From Egicoccus sp. AB-alg6-2 (lineage in GTDB: Bacteria; Actinomycetota; Nitriliruptoria; Nitriliruptorales; Nitriliruptoraceae): a DNA stretch of 64,000 nt. A model generated the notes under the pieces. That model worked only from the letters and a program-made list of their open reading frames with translations. It searched no databases and had not been told where the DNA came from. The stretch spans positions 62,001-126,000 of the forward strand of contig NZ_JBGUAY010000005.1 of NCBI RefSeq assembly GCF_041821025.1, in the 5' to 3' direction. The stretch's first letter is position 1. Each line of letters starts with the position of its first letter. Both the position numbers and the translations under genes were made by a program. Below are positions 38,346-47,390 of the stretch, in pieces.

Positions 38346-38470
38346 CCGGGCACCGTACCGGCGGGCGCAGGGACCACGGCTCCGCCCAGCAGACGGACGC
38401 TCCGGAACCCCGGGCGACGCGATGCCGTCACACTGACGACGGATGCCGGCGGATACCAGGAGTCACGACC

Positions 38471-39451
38471 ATGCGAACCGGGAACGTCATCGGTCTCGCA
38501 CTGCTCGCGTCCCTGGTGGCGGCGTGTGGTGGCACCTCCGGAGCGTTCGAGCCGCCGATCGGTTCGGGCCCGGCGCCCGACGCCACCGTCACGGCACCGG
38601 GCGAGGAGGAGCCGGACGCCGGCCGGGACGTGTGCCGCCCACCACTCACCGGCGACGACCCGAACCCGCTGACCGAGGCGTCCGGTCAGCACGAGCGGTT
38701 CGCGGGCGAGGACTGGGTCGAGCCGGTCATGCAGGCGGCCATGCGCGATCATGCCGACGAGTACGCGGGGCTGTGGCTGGACCAGGCGGCGGGTGAGCTG
38801 GTGGTGATGCTGGCGGCCGACGACCCGGTCGCGGTCCTGGAAGACCTGCGGACCCACACCGAACACCCCGACGCCCTCGTCTGCATGCGGGCGACGTACA
38901 CCGAGGCGGAGCTCGCCTCCCTGCTCGACGAGGCCTACCGCGCCCTGCAGGCCGAGGGCAGCCCCGTCTCCGGCCACGTCGACACGCTGCGCAACCGCGT
39001 CGAGCTGCAGTACGAGGGTGATCTGACGGCCGTGGACGACGTGCTCGGGGACCTCGCCGACCACCCCGCCCTGCGGGTCGTCCGGCCCGAGTGCGCCGAG
39101 ACTGTGAAGCTCCCGGACGGCGCGACCGCCCTGCCCGGCGGGGGTTCGACCTGCTCCATGATGCAGGCGCTGCTGAGCGGCACCCTCGCTGGAGATCCCG
39201 CCACCGGTTGCCTGTGGATCGAGGCCGCGGACGGAGCACGGTTCGACGTCCTGTGGCCACGCGGGTGGTACGTCACCGCCGACGGGGTCGTGCACGACCA
39301 CCACGGCGAGCCGCGCGCGGTGGTCGGCGACGACGTCGAAGCCGGCGGCGGTCACTCCCCCACGGCCGCCGAGGCGCTGCCCGAGACCTGCCTTGCCGGA
39401 TCGCAGGACGCGTTCGTGCTCGGCAGCCTCGAATCCGCCGGCCGAGGGTGA
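38471..39451 (+). CDS. Predicted lipoprotein of unknown function
   Basis: 326 residues, the first rightward gene in the window. A signal peptide ends in a lipobox (LVAAC, Cys19), so the protein should be lipid-anchored outside the membrane. The mature part is acidic, with six further cysteines and a Pro/Glu linker after the anchor. Two short repeats of an alpha/beta pattern (LVVMLAADDPVAVLEDLRTH and LQYEGDLTAVDDVLGDLADH) suggest a small duplicated domain that handles a peptide or sugar, but no family is recognised. CAGGAG lies 8 nt before the ATG. Divergent from rarA and convergent with aspS. Confidence 0.8.
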   Translation: MRTGNVIGLALLASLVAACGGTSGAFEPPIGSGPAPDATVTAPGEEEPDAGRDVCRPPLTGDDPNPLTEASGQHERFAGEDWVEPVMQAAMRDHADEYAGLWLDQAAGELVVMLAADDPVAVLEDLRTHTEHPDALVCMRATYTEAELASLLDEAYRALQAEGSPVSGHVDTLRNRVELQYEGDLTAVDDVLGDLADHPALRVVRPECAETVKLPDGATALPGGGSTCSMMQALLSGTLAGDPATGCLWIEAADGARFDVLWPRGWYVTADGVVHDHHGEPRAVVGDDVEAGGGHSPTAAEALPETCLAGSQDAFVLGSLESAGRG

Positions 39452-39532
39452 ATGCGTGCGTCCTGGCGCGCAAATTCCCACGTCAGGGTGCACACATCCG
39501 GCGGGTCGGTCGGCCCTCGGCTGCGACGGCGG

Positions 39533-41350
39533 TCAGTCGGCCTTCGGCTTCGGCAGCTCGCGCAGGCCGAGGTCCTTGAGCGCGTCGGGGTCGTAGGGCG
39601 CCGGAGCGTCGGTGAGCGGGTCGCTGCCGGTCTGCGTCTTCGGGAAGGCGATCACCTCGCGGATCGACTTCTCGCCGCAGATCAGCATCACGGTGCGGTC
39701 GATGCCCGGCGCGATGCCGGCGTGCGGCGGGACGCCGTGGCTGAACCCGCGCAGCAGGAACCCGAACTTCTCCTCGGCGGCCTCGTCGGAGATGCCGAGA
39801 AAGCGGAACACCCGCCGCTGGAGCTCGGCGTCGTGGATACGCACCGACCCCGACGCGAGCTCGGTGCCGTTGAGCACGATGTCGTAGGCCCGGGCGGTGG
39901 CCACGTCGGGACGCTGTTCGAAGTCGTCGAGGTACTCCGGAGCCGGCGAGGTGAACGGGTGGTGGTTGGGCACCCACCCGGCCGAGGTCGCGGCCGTCGG
40001 GTCGTCGGACTCCGAGGCCGCGTCGAACATCGGCGGTTCGACGACCCAGCAGAACTCCCAGCGCCCTTCGGGGATCAGCCCGCGGTCCTCGGCCAGCGCG
40101 ACCCGCAGCGCACCCATGAGTTGGCGTGCGAAGTTGCGCGGGCCGGCGCCGAAGAACACCGCGTCGCCGGGCTGGGCGCCGGTCTCGCGCTTCACGCCGG
40201 CAAGTTCGTCGTCGGACATGAACTTCGACAGCGGACTGCGGAGCGACCCGTCCTCCTCGACCACGCCCCAGGCCAGGCCCTTGGCGCCGCGGCGCTTGGC
40301 CCACTCGGTCCACTCGTCGAACTCGCGACGGGTCAGCTCGCCGCCCTTGGGCAACGCGAGCGCCACGACGGCGCCGCCGGACTCGAGCACGCCCTTGAAC
40401 ACGCCCACCTCGGTGGTCGCGAACACCTCGCCGAGGTCGGCCAGCTCCATCTCGAAGCGCAGGTCGGGCTTGTCCGAACCGAAGCGGCGCATCGCGTCCT
40501 CGAACCGGATGCGGGGGAACGGAACCGGCAGGTCGACGTCGAGGACCTCGCGGAAGATCTCGGCGAACATCTCCTCCATGAGGCTGAAGACGTCCTGCTC
40601 GTCCCCGAACGACATCTCGAGGTCGAGCTGGGTGAACTCTGGCTGACGGTCGGCGCGCAGGTTCTCGTCGCGGAAGCAGCGGGCGATCTGGTAGTAGCGC
40701 TCGATGCCGGACACCATCAGCAGCTGCTTGAACAGCTGCGGCGACTGCGGCAGCGCGTACGTGGTCCCCGGCTGCAGACGTGACGGCACGAGGAAGTCAC
40801 GGGCACCTTCGGGCGTCGGACGGGTCAGCTGCGGCGTCTCGACGTCGATGAAGCCGTTGCGCTCCATGACCCGGCGGATGATGGACACCACCTGGGCCCG
40901 GACCTGCAGGTTGCGCAGCATGCGCGGCCGACGCAGGTCCACGTAGCGGTGGGTGAGCCGGCGTTCCTCGGCGACCTCGACGTCGTCCTCGACCGGGAAC
41001 GGGGGCGTCTGCGCCTCGGAGAGCACCTCGATCGAGGTGGCAGCCAACTCGACGTCGCCGGTCGCGAGCCGGTCGTTGCGCATGCCCTCGGGTCGAGCGC
41101 GCACGACGCCGGTGACCTTGACCACCCACTCGGTGCGGACCCGGTGCGCCGCCGCGAGCGCCTCGGACGACTCGGGGTCGGCCACCACCTGCAGGATGCC
41201 GCTGCGGTCACGGAGGTCGAGGAAGGCCACGCCGCCGTGGTCGCGACGGGTGTCGACCCAGCCGGCGACGGTGACGGTCTCGCCGGCGTGCTCGGCACGC
41301 AGGGTGCCGGCGCCGTGGGTGCGCATGGCGCCGAAGGGGGTGATGCTCAC
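39533..41350 (-). CDS. aspS: Aspartyl-tRNA synthetase
   Basis: 605 residues, bacterial class IIb type. The OB anticodon domain (residues 15-125) holds VAGWVDTRRDHGGVAFLDLRD. The catalytic domain holds the aspartate loop FLVPSRLQPGTTYALPQSPQ, motif 2 IARCFRDENLRADRQPEFTQ, the inserted GAD domain and motif 3 GIAPGIDRTVMLICGE. Separated from hisS by 63 nt, a pairing conserved across Actinobacteria. Whether it also charges tRNA-Asn cannot be judged here. Confidence 0.97.
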   Translation of the reverse strand: MSITPFGAMRTHGAGTLRAEHAGETVTVAGWVDTRRDHGGVAFLDLRDRSGILQVVADPESSEALAAAHRVRTEWVVKVTGVVRARPEGMRNDRLATGDVELAATSIEVLSEAQTPPFPVEDDVEVAEERRLTHRYVDLRRPRMLRNLQVRAQVVSIIRRVMERNGFIDVETPQLTRPTPEGARDFLVPSRLQPGTTYALPQSPQLFKQLLMVSGIERYYQIARCFRDENLRADRQPEFTQLDLEMSFGDEQDVFSLMEEMFAEIFREVLDVDLPVPFPRIRFEDAMRRFGSDKPDLRFEMELADLGEVFATTEVGVFKGVLESGGAVVALALPKGGELTRREFDEWTEWAKRRGAKGLAWGVVEEDGSLRSPLSKFMSDDELAGVKRETGAQPGDAVFFGAGPRNFARQLMGALRVALAEDRGLIPEGRWEFCWVVEPPMFDAASESDDPTAATSAGWVPNHHPFTSPAPEYLDDFEQRPDVATARAYDIVLNGTELASGSVRIHDAELQRRVFRFLGISDEAAEEKFGFLLRGFSHGVPPHAGIAPGIDRTVMLICGEKSIREVIAFPKTQTGSDPLTDAPAPYDPDALKDLGLRELPKPKAD

Positions 41351-41413
41351 GTCGTCGTCCTCGTGTGTGGTGGAAGTGGCGCCCGTGGCAGGACGGGCGC
41401 CGGGCCGTGGGCG

Positions 41414-42724
41414 TCAGCGCCCGAGCAGCCGGTGCAGGTGGTCGACCAGGTCGGCTTCGGCGACGGTCGTCTGCTCGCCGGAGCCGAGATCCTTGACCGC
41501 GACGGTACCCGCGGCGCGCTCGTCGGCCCCGCGGATCAGCGCGAGCCGGGCCGCACGGCGGTCGGCGTGCCGGAACTGCTTGCCGAGCTTGCCGCCGCCG
41601 ACGTAGACGTCGGCGCTGAAGCCCTGCGCACGCAGCCGCTGCGCGGTCGCCAGGGCGTCCGCCGCCGCGTCGTCGTCCATGACGGTGACGAGCACGTCGG
41701 GACCCCGCGGGGCGGCCTGCTCCTGCTGTTCGAGCAGCAGCAGGATGCGCTCCATGCCCAGCGAACCGCCGGTGGCCGGCACGTCCTGGCCCTGGAACAT
41801 GCCGATCAGGCCGTCGTAGCGCCCACCAGCGGCGATGGTGGCGTGCAGGCCGTCGTGGACCACCTCGAAGACCGGACCGGTGTAGTAGCTCAGCCCGCGC
41901 GCGAGGACGGGCGAGAACGACACCACGCCTCCCGGGACGTCGCCGACCAGTTCCAGGACCCGGTCGACCTCGGCGAGGCCGGCACGTCCGCGCTCGGTGC
42001 CCGACAGCCGGTCGCGGACACGGTCGGCGAGGTCGTCGGCGCCGAGGTCGTCGGCCAATGCCGCGACCGCGGCCGCCGGTACGTCGCGCTCCCGCAGTTC
42101 GCTCGCGACGCCGTCCGCGCCGATCTTGTCGAGCTTGTCGAGCGCCACCAGCGCCGAGTTCTCGAGCGCCTCGGGGACGCCGTACGCCTCGATGAGCCCC
42201 TGGAGGGCCTTGCGCGAGTTCAGCTGCACCCGGAAGCCGGACAGCCCGAGCCGGTCGAGCACGTCGGCGACCGCCTGCAACGTGGCCGCGTCGGCGACCA
42301 GCGAGTCGGAGCCGACCGTGTCGACGTCGCACTGGAAGAACTCGCGGTAGCGGCCCTTGCCGGGCCGGTCCGCACGCCAGACCGGGGCGATGTGGTAGCG
42401 CTTGAACGGCATCGCCAGCTGCGAGCCGTACCGGGCGACGACGCGTGCCAGCGGCACGGTCAGGTCGTAGCGGAGGGCGTGGTCGGCCTCGCCGGTGGCC
42501 TCGTGTTCGCCGCGGCGCAGGATCTTGAAGATGAGCTGGTCGCCCTCCTCGCCGTACTTGCCGGTGAGGACCTCGAGCCGTTCGAAGGCGGGCGTGTCGA
42601 GCGGCTCGAAGCCGTGCGCGTCGAAGGCGGCGCGGATCGTGGCGAACGCCCGCTCGCGGCGCATCACCTCACCGGGCAGGAAGTCGCGCGTGCCCGACGG
42701 CGGGTTGGCGTCGATGGTGGCCAT
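41414..42724 (-). CDS. hisS: Histidyl-tRNA synthetase
   Basis: 436 residues from ATG 42724; an upstream GTG at 42763 would add 13 residues not seen in the family. Class IIa synthetase with NPPSGTRDFLPGEVMRRE at the start, motif 2 HIAPVWRADRPGKGRYREFFQCD, the HisA signature LARGLSYYTGPVFEVV and the glycine-rich IAAGGRYDGLI, then an anticodon-binding domain (VLVTVMDDDAAADALATAQ). No clear Shine-Dalgarno precedes the chosen start. Confidence 0.96.
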   Translation of the reverse strand: MATIDANPPSGTRDFLPGEVMRRERAFATIRAAFDAHGFEPLDTPAFERLEVLTGKYGEEGDQLIFKILRRGEHEATGEADHALRYDLTVPLARVVARYGSQLAMPFKRYHIAPVWRADRPGKGRYREFFQCDVDTVGSDSLVADAATLQAVADVLDRLGLSGFRVQLNSRKALQGLIEAYGVPEALENSALVALDKLDKIGADGVASELRERDVPAAAVAALADDLGADDLADRVRDRLSGTERGRAGLAEVDRVLELVGDVPGGVVSFSPVLARGLSYYTGPVFEVVHDGLHATIAAGGRYDGLIGMFQGQDVPATGGSLGMERILLLLEQQEQAAPRGPDVLVTVMDDDAAADALATAQRLRAQGFSADVYVGGGKLGKQFRHADRRAARLALIRGADERAAGTVAVKDLGSGEQTTVAEADLVDHLHRLLGR

Positions 42725-42794
42725 GGGGAGCAGGGACCTTCGAGGGACGGCGGCATCCGCCACGACGGGGATGCGCGGCGGCCGGTCCGCGAGG

Positions 42795-44138
42795 CTAGCG
42801 GCGGTCCCCGGGATCGCCGACGTGCAGGCCGTCGGGACGGGCCGTCACCCCGTGCAGGTGGCAGGCCACCTCACGGCCGGCGACGTGCTGCTCGTCGGGT
42901 TCGGGGCCGGGACCGAAGCGGACGGTGACGCCGTCGGGGCCGGACTCGACGTCTTGGACCGCGCTGAACACGCTGGTCGGAAGGTGTTCGCCCTGGTCCT
43001 TGAGCCACTGCGCCAGCTCGGGCGATCCGGAGCCGAAGCGGACGTGGTCCTCGGCCACGTCGGCGCTGCCGAGGTCGCCGACCAGCGCGAGTTCGCGCTC
43101 GAAGGTGTCCTCGTCGACCTCGGTCCAGCGGTCCTCGAGGGCATCGATCAGGTCACGACCCTCCCAGCCGCACGGGGCGAACGCCACCGGGCAGCGCGGG
43201 TGGAACCGGCAGCCGAGCGGTGGACGCAGGGCGTCGGGGATCTCGCCGCGCGGCAGTTCCTTGACCCGGTCGCGACGGCTGGGGTCGGGCAACGGGATCG
43301 CGTCGAGCAGTGCCCGCGTGTAGGGATGCTGCGGGTCGTCGAAAAGCCGGTCGGTGTCGCCCCACTCGGCGAAACGGCCGAGGTAGAGGATCCCGATGCG
43401 GTCGCACAGGAACCGGGCCGTGGCCAGGTCGTGGGTGATGAACAGGTAGGTGAGATCGAGGTCGCGCTTGAGCTCCAGCATCAACTCGAGCACGCGAGCG
43501 CGCACCGACATGTCCAGCGCCGCCACCGGCTCGTCCGCGACGACGAACTTGGGTGAGGTGATCAGGGCGCGGGCGATCACCACGCGCTGCTTCTGACCGC
43601 CGGAGACGTCCTCGGGGTACTTGTCGAGGAACGCCTCGGGCGGGTTGAGGCCGACGCGGTCCAGCATGTCACGCACCTGCGCCCTGGCTTCGTTGCGCGA
43701 CGAGGCCAGCCCGTGGATGCGCAGCGGGTGACCGACCCCCTGCCCGATCGTCATCGCCGGGTTCAGCGACGCGTTGGGGTCCTGGAAGATCAACGCGAGT
43801 TCGCGGCGCAGCGGACGCATCTCGCGTTCGGCCAGCGGGACCAGATCGCGGCCGCGGTAGCGCACGCTGCCGCCGGTCGGTTCGACGAGCTTGAGCACCG
43901 AGCGACCGAGCGTGGTCTTGCCCGAGCCACTCTCGCCAACCAGCCCGAAGACCTCGCCCGCCTTCACGTCGAAGCTGACGCCGTCGACCGCGCGGACCAC
44001 CAGGTTTTCGCCCCTGCCGAACAGCGAGGAGCGCACCGGGAAGTGGGTCTCGAGGTTGCGGACCTCGAGCAACGGGGCACCCGGCGCGGCAGCGGCCGCC
44101 TGGGCGTCGGTCTCGGACGCGGGGACGGCGTGGCTCAT
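42795..44138 (-). CDS. Peptide ABC transporter ATPase (DppF/OppF-like) with extended C-terminus
   Basis: 447 residues, about 110 longer than usual. ATPase core: [18 protein letters not shown] (Walker A, about residue 60), [20 protein letters not shown] (signature) and [12 protein letters not shown] (Walker B). The C-terminal oligo_HPY region has a C-x5-C-x6-C pattern ([15 protein letters not shown]) and a fourth Cys in REVACHLHG, separated by about 95 residues of acidic insert where about 25 is usual. In related OppD proteins these cysteines bind an iron-sulfur cluster. The ATG overlaps the preceding ATPase gene (ATGA). Last gene of the transporter operon. Confidence 0.92.
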   Translation of the reverse strand: MSHAVPASETDAQAAAAAPGAPLLEVRNLETHFPVRSSLFGRGENLVVRAVDGVSFDVKAGEVFGLVGESGSGKTTLGRSVLKLVEPTGGSVRYRGRDLVPLAEREMRPLRRELALIFQDPNASLNPAMTIGQGVGHPLRIHGLASSRNEARAQVRDMLDRVGLNPPEAFLDKYPEDVSGGQKQRVVIARALITSPKFVVADEPVAALDMSVRARVLELMLELKRDLDLTYLFITHDLATARFLCDRIGILYLGRFAEWGDTDRLFDDPQHPYTRALLDAIPLPDPSRRDRVKELPRGEIPDALRPPLGCRFHPRCPVAFAPCGWEGRDLIDALEDRWTEVDEDTFERELALVGDLGSADVAEDHVRFGSGSPELAQWLKDQGEHLPTSVFSAVQDVESGPDGVTVRFGPGPEPDEQHVAGREVACHLHGVTARPDGLHVGDPGDRR

Positions 44139-45157
44139 CGGAGCACCTCGGCGCCCTCGGCCCCCGGGTACAGCAGGCACGCGGCGCGTTGACCGTCGCC
44201 GACGTCGGTCAGCACGGGGTCGATCGTCGGACAGTGCGCCATCACGGCCGGGCACCGCGGCGCGTAACGGCAGCCCGACGGGGGGTCGACGAGGTCGGGC
44301 GGGTAGCCCTCGATGGTGTGCAACTCGGTGGTCTCGAGGGAGATGGTCGACGCAAGCAGCCCCTGCGTGTAGGGGTGCTTGGGGTTGGCGAAGACCTCCT
44401 CCACCGGCCCGATCTCGACGATCCGGCCCGCGTACATCACCGCGACCCGGTCGCACGTCTCCGCGACGATGCCGAGGTTGTGCGTGATCAGGACCAACCC
44501 GACCTGGGCGTCACGGCGCAGGCGGTCCAGGATGTCGAGGATCTGCGACTCGACGATGACGTCGAGCGCGGTGGTCGGTTCGTCGGCGACGACGAGCTTG
44601 GGCTGCAGGACGATCGCGAGCGCGATCATGATGCGCTGGCGCATCCCGCCCGAGAACTCGTGCGGGTAGTCGTCCACGCGCGTGGGCGGAATGCCCATCT
44701 GCGCCAGCGCGGCCCGCGCCATGTGACGGGCCTCGTCCTTGGACACGTCGCTGCGGTGGGCGCGGATCGTCTCGACGAAGTGCGTACTGACCTTCATCAG
44801 CGGATCGAGCCGGGTCATCGGTTCCTGGAACACGAGCGCGATCTGCTCGCCGCGCCGCTGGCGCAGCGAGCCGGCGCCTGAGCCGACGAGTTCCTCGCCG
44901 TCGAGTTGCACACTGCCGCGCACCCCGGCGCCAGGCGGCAGCAGTTGCACCAGCCCGCGTCCGAGCGAGGACTTGCCGCAGCCCGACTCCCCGACCAGGC
45001 CGACCGACTCGCCGGGCGCGACGTCGAGATCGATGCCGTCGACGGCCCACAGCGGGCCGCGTGCGGTCCGGTAGCCGACGCGGAGGCCGCGCACGCGCAG
45101 GACCGGCTCGGACGACGCCGCGGGGACGTCGCCGACGAAGCTGATCTCGGCGCTCAT
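44135..45157 (-). CDS. Peptide ABC transporter ATPase (DppD/OppD-like)
   Basis: 340 residues. Walker [19 protein letters not shown], signature [20 protein letters not shown], Walker [19 protein letters not shown]. The C-terminal oligo_HPY part carries the C-x5-C-x6-C...C pattern ([15 protein letters not shown], then AACLLYP). With the following gene it forms the cytoplasmic ATPase pair of an importer for peptides or nickel; the ligand cannot be read from the ATPases. Overlaps both neighbours by 4 nt. Confidence 0.94.
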   Translation of the reverse strand: MSAEISFVGDVPAASSEPVLRVRGLRVGYRTARGPLWAVDGIDLDVAPGESVGLVGESGCGKSSLGRGLVQLLPPGAGVRGSVQLDGEELVGSGAGSLRQRRGEQIALVFQEPMTRLDPLMKVSTHFVETIRAHRSDVSKDEARHMARAALAQMGIPPTRVDDYPHEFSGGMRQRIMIALAIVLQPKLVVADEPTTALDVIVESQILDILDRLRRDAQVGLVLITHNLGIVAETCDRVAVMYAGRIVEIGPVEEVFANPKHPYTQGLLASTISLETTELHTIEGYPPDLVDPPSGCRYAPRCPAVMAHCPTIDPVLTDVGDGQRAACLLYPGAEGAEVLR

Positions 45158-46206
45158 GGCGATCCTCCCGGGTCACGGCGTGGGGTGACGTCGTCGGGCT
45201 GGGGTGCGGCACCGGCGGTCGACTCCGGCCCCGCGTCCACGCCTCCGCCGGCGGAGGTGGCGGGGGCGTCGTCGAGCTTGGCGCCGGCCGCGCCGCGACT
45301 GCGCAGCAACGGGTTGATGACGTCGTTGAGTCCCTCACCGACCAGCGTGAGGGCCGCCACCAGTGTCACGATGGCCAGGCCCGGCCACAGCGCCGTCCAC
45401 CACACGCCGGAGGTGATGTCGATGACCGCCTGCGAGATGTCGTAGCCCCATTCGGGCGTCGGCGGCTGCACACCGAATCCGAGGAAGCCCAGCGACGCCA
45501 GGGTCAGGACGGCATCCGCGGCGTTGAGCGTGAAGATCACCGGCACCGACTGGATCACGTTGAACGCGACGTAGCGGGTGATGACCGTGCGTTCCTTGGC
45601 CCCCAGCGACTTCGCCGCCTCGACATAGGGCTCCTGCTTGATCGACAGCGTGTGGTTGCGCACGACGCGGAAGTACTGCGGGATGTACACCACCCCGACG
45701 GCGGCGGCGGCCGAGGGCACGCCCCGCGCCAGGCCGGCCTGCAGCAGGAAGGCCACGATGATCGCCAGCAGCAGGGGCGGGAACACGTACACCGCGTCCA
45801 TGATGGTGACGATCACGCGGTCGAGTTTGCCGCCGCGGTACCCCGACAACAGACCCAGCGGCACCCCCACCGCCATGGCCAGCAGCGTGGAGAAGAACAC
45901 CACCGCCAGCGCGAGCCGGCCACCGTCGATGATGCGGGCCAGCACGTCGTAGCGGTCCCGGGTGGTCCCGAGCGGGTGCTCGGCCGACGGCGGCGCCAGG
46001 CGCGGCAGCTGCTCGTAGCTGCCGTCCTCCTGCTCGACGCGGTACTGGATGCCGTCGTACTCGTAGAAGTTGGGTCCGACGAAGGCGACGACCCCGAACA
46101 CCAGCGTGATGAGCAGTCCGGCGGTGACGAGGACGCGGGCGGTCCGGCTCGCCTGTCGGAACGGGCGGGCCGCGTGCTCGAGTCGGACGCGCAGCTGGGA
46201 GGCCAT
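45154..46206 (-). CDS. Peptide ABC transporter permease (DppC/OppC-like)
   Basis: 350 residues. A first membrane helix (VLVTAGLLITLVFGVVAFVG) is followed by an outside loop (EYDGIQYRVEQEDGSYEQLP), longer than usual by about 35 residues, with HPLGTTRDRYDVLARIIDGG and five further helices of the binding-protein-dependent permease domain (EAA loop EAAKSLGAKERTVITRYVAF). A Gly/Ala/Pro-rich cytoplasmic tail of 50 residues ends the protein. Start ATG 46206 overlaps the permease-B stop by one base. Confidence 0.94.
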   Translation of the reverse strand: MASQLRVRLEHAARPFRQASRTARVLVTAGLLITLVFGVVAFVGPNFYEYDGIQYRVEQEDGSYEQLPRLAPPSAEHPLGTTRDRYDVLARIIDGGRLALAVVFFSTLLAMAVGVPLGLLSGYRGGKLDRVIVTIMDAVYVFPPLLLAIIVAFLLQAGLARGVPSAAAAVGVVYIPQYFRVVRNHTLSIKQEPYVEAAKSLGAKERTVITRYVAFNVIQSVPVIFTLNAADAVLTLASLGFLGFGVQPPTPEWGYDISQAVIDITSGVWWTALWPGLAIVTLVAALTLVGEGLNDVINPLLRSRGAAGAKLDDAPATSAGGGVDAGPESTAGAAPQPDDVTPRRDPGGSP

Positions 46207-47234
46207 CAGTAGCGGATCCTCGGGTCGACGAGTCCGTTGATGAGGTCGATGATCAGGCTGATGACGACCACGACGATCGCGAAGAACGTCACGATGCCCT
46301 GCACCCCGACGTAGTCGCGCGCCTCGAGAAAGCGCAGGATGGCGGTCCCCATGCCGGGCCACGAGAACACCCGCTCGGTCAGGATCGCGCCGCCGAGCAG
46401 GAGCGCGAACTGCAGGCCGACGATGGTCACGACCGGCACCAACGCGTTCTTGAACGCGTGTCGGAACAGCACCGTCCGTTCGTTGACACCGCGGGCGTGG
46501 GCCGCCTCGACGTAGTCCGCGCGCAGGGTCTGAAGCATGTTGACCCGGACCAGGCGGACGAAGATGCCGCCGATCACCAGGCCGAGCGTGGTGCCCGGCA
46601 GGATCAGGTGGTGGAGGCTGGCCATCAGCGCCGGGGCGTCGAGCGTGATGATCGAGTCCACGACGTGGAGCCCGGTGATCTCGCGAGGGGCGTCGAAGCC
46701 GGTCATCCGCGAGCCCGTCGGGAACCAGCCGAGGCGCAACGAGAACAGCAGCTGCGCCAGCAGGCCGAGCCAGAAGATGGGGGCGGCATAGATCAGGATG
46801 CCGAAGAGGCGTCCCCCGACGTCGAACGGGGTGTCGCGCAACCGGCCCGAGATCGCACCGATGAGCACGCCGACGCCGATGGCGACCACCATCGCGAACA
46901 GCGTCAGCTCCAGCGTTGCCGGGAAGGTGTCGCGGATCACCCCGACGGTGGTGCGCCGGTCGGTGATCGGGTTGCCGAGGTCGCCCGTGAGGGCGCCGGC
47001 GAGGTAGCGGCCGTACTGCACGATGAGGGGATCGTTGAAACCGAGGGCCTCGCTGCGCGCCTCGATCTCCGCCGTCGAGAGGCGGTCACCGAGGGTGGCC
47101 CGGATCGGATCCCCCGGGGCGACGCGCAGCAGCAGGAACACGATCGTGAGCAGGATCAGCAGCATCGGCAGCGTCAGCGCGACGCGCGTCAGCAGATACC
47201 GGCGCAGCGAACCGCCCGCCTTGGCTGAGCTCAT
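46206..47234 (-). CDS. Peptide ABC transporter permease (DppB/OppB-like)
   Basis: 342 residues from ATG 47234. The first helix (LTLPMLLILLTIVFLLLRVA) and the following PGDPIRATLGDRLS are family hallmarks, and the EAA loop is YVEAAHARGVNERTVLFRHAF. Six membrane segments in all. An upstream extension in the frame reads into the hairpin region and is not used. Preceded by a 156-nt gap that holds a large stem-loop, so expression probably steps down from the binding-protein gene. Confidence 0.94.
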   Translation of the reverse strand: MSSAKAGGSLRRYLLTRVALTLPMLLILLTIVFLLLRVAPGDPIRATLGDRLSTAEIEARSEALGFNDPLIVQYGRYLAGALTGDLGNPITDRRTTVGVIRDTFPATLELTLFAMVVAIGVGVLIGAISGRLRDTPFDVGGRLFGILIYAAPIFWLGLLAQLLFSLRLGWFPTGSRMTGFDAPREITGLHVVDSIITLDAPALMASLHHLILPGTTLGLVIGGIFVRLVRVNMLQTLRADYVEAAHARGVNERTVLFRHAFKNALVPVVTIVGLQFALLLGGAILTERVFSWPGMGTAILRFLEARDYVGVQGIVTFFAIVVVVISLIIDLINGLVDPRIRY

Positions 47235-47320
47235 GCACCCACCACCGTCGGCCACGGGGCCGCAACATCGAAGGTCACCGACGGACGCAGGCTGCCACAC
47301 GCGCCGCCGGGCACGGACAT

Positions 47321-47376
47321 CCGACGGGGCGGTACCGCGGGCCGGAAGCTGCTCCGGTCGCGATACCGCCCGTCGG
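47321..47376 (-). other. Large stem-loop between binding-protein and permease genes
   Basis: CCGACGGGGCGGTA (47321-47334) pairs with TACCGCCCGTCGG (47364-47376), 13 pairs and one bulged G, enclosing a second hairpin around CCGGAAGCTGCTCCGG. It stands 15 nt after the stop of the binding protein and 86 nt before the permease. Without a T-run it is more likely an mRNA-stabilising or partial-termination element, as known between malE and malF. Confidence 0.7.
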
Positions 47377-47390
47377 CGGGACGAGGAACG

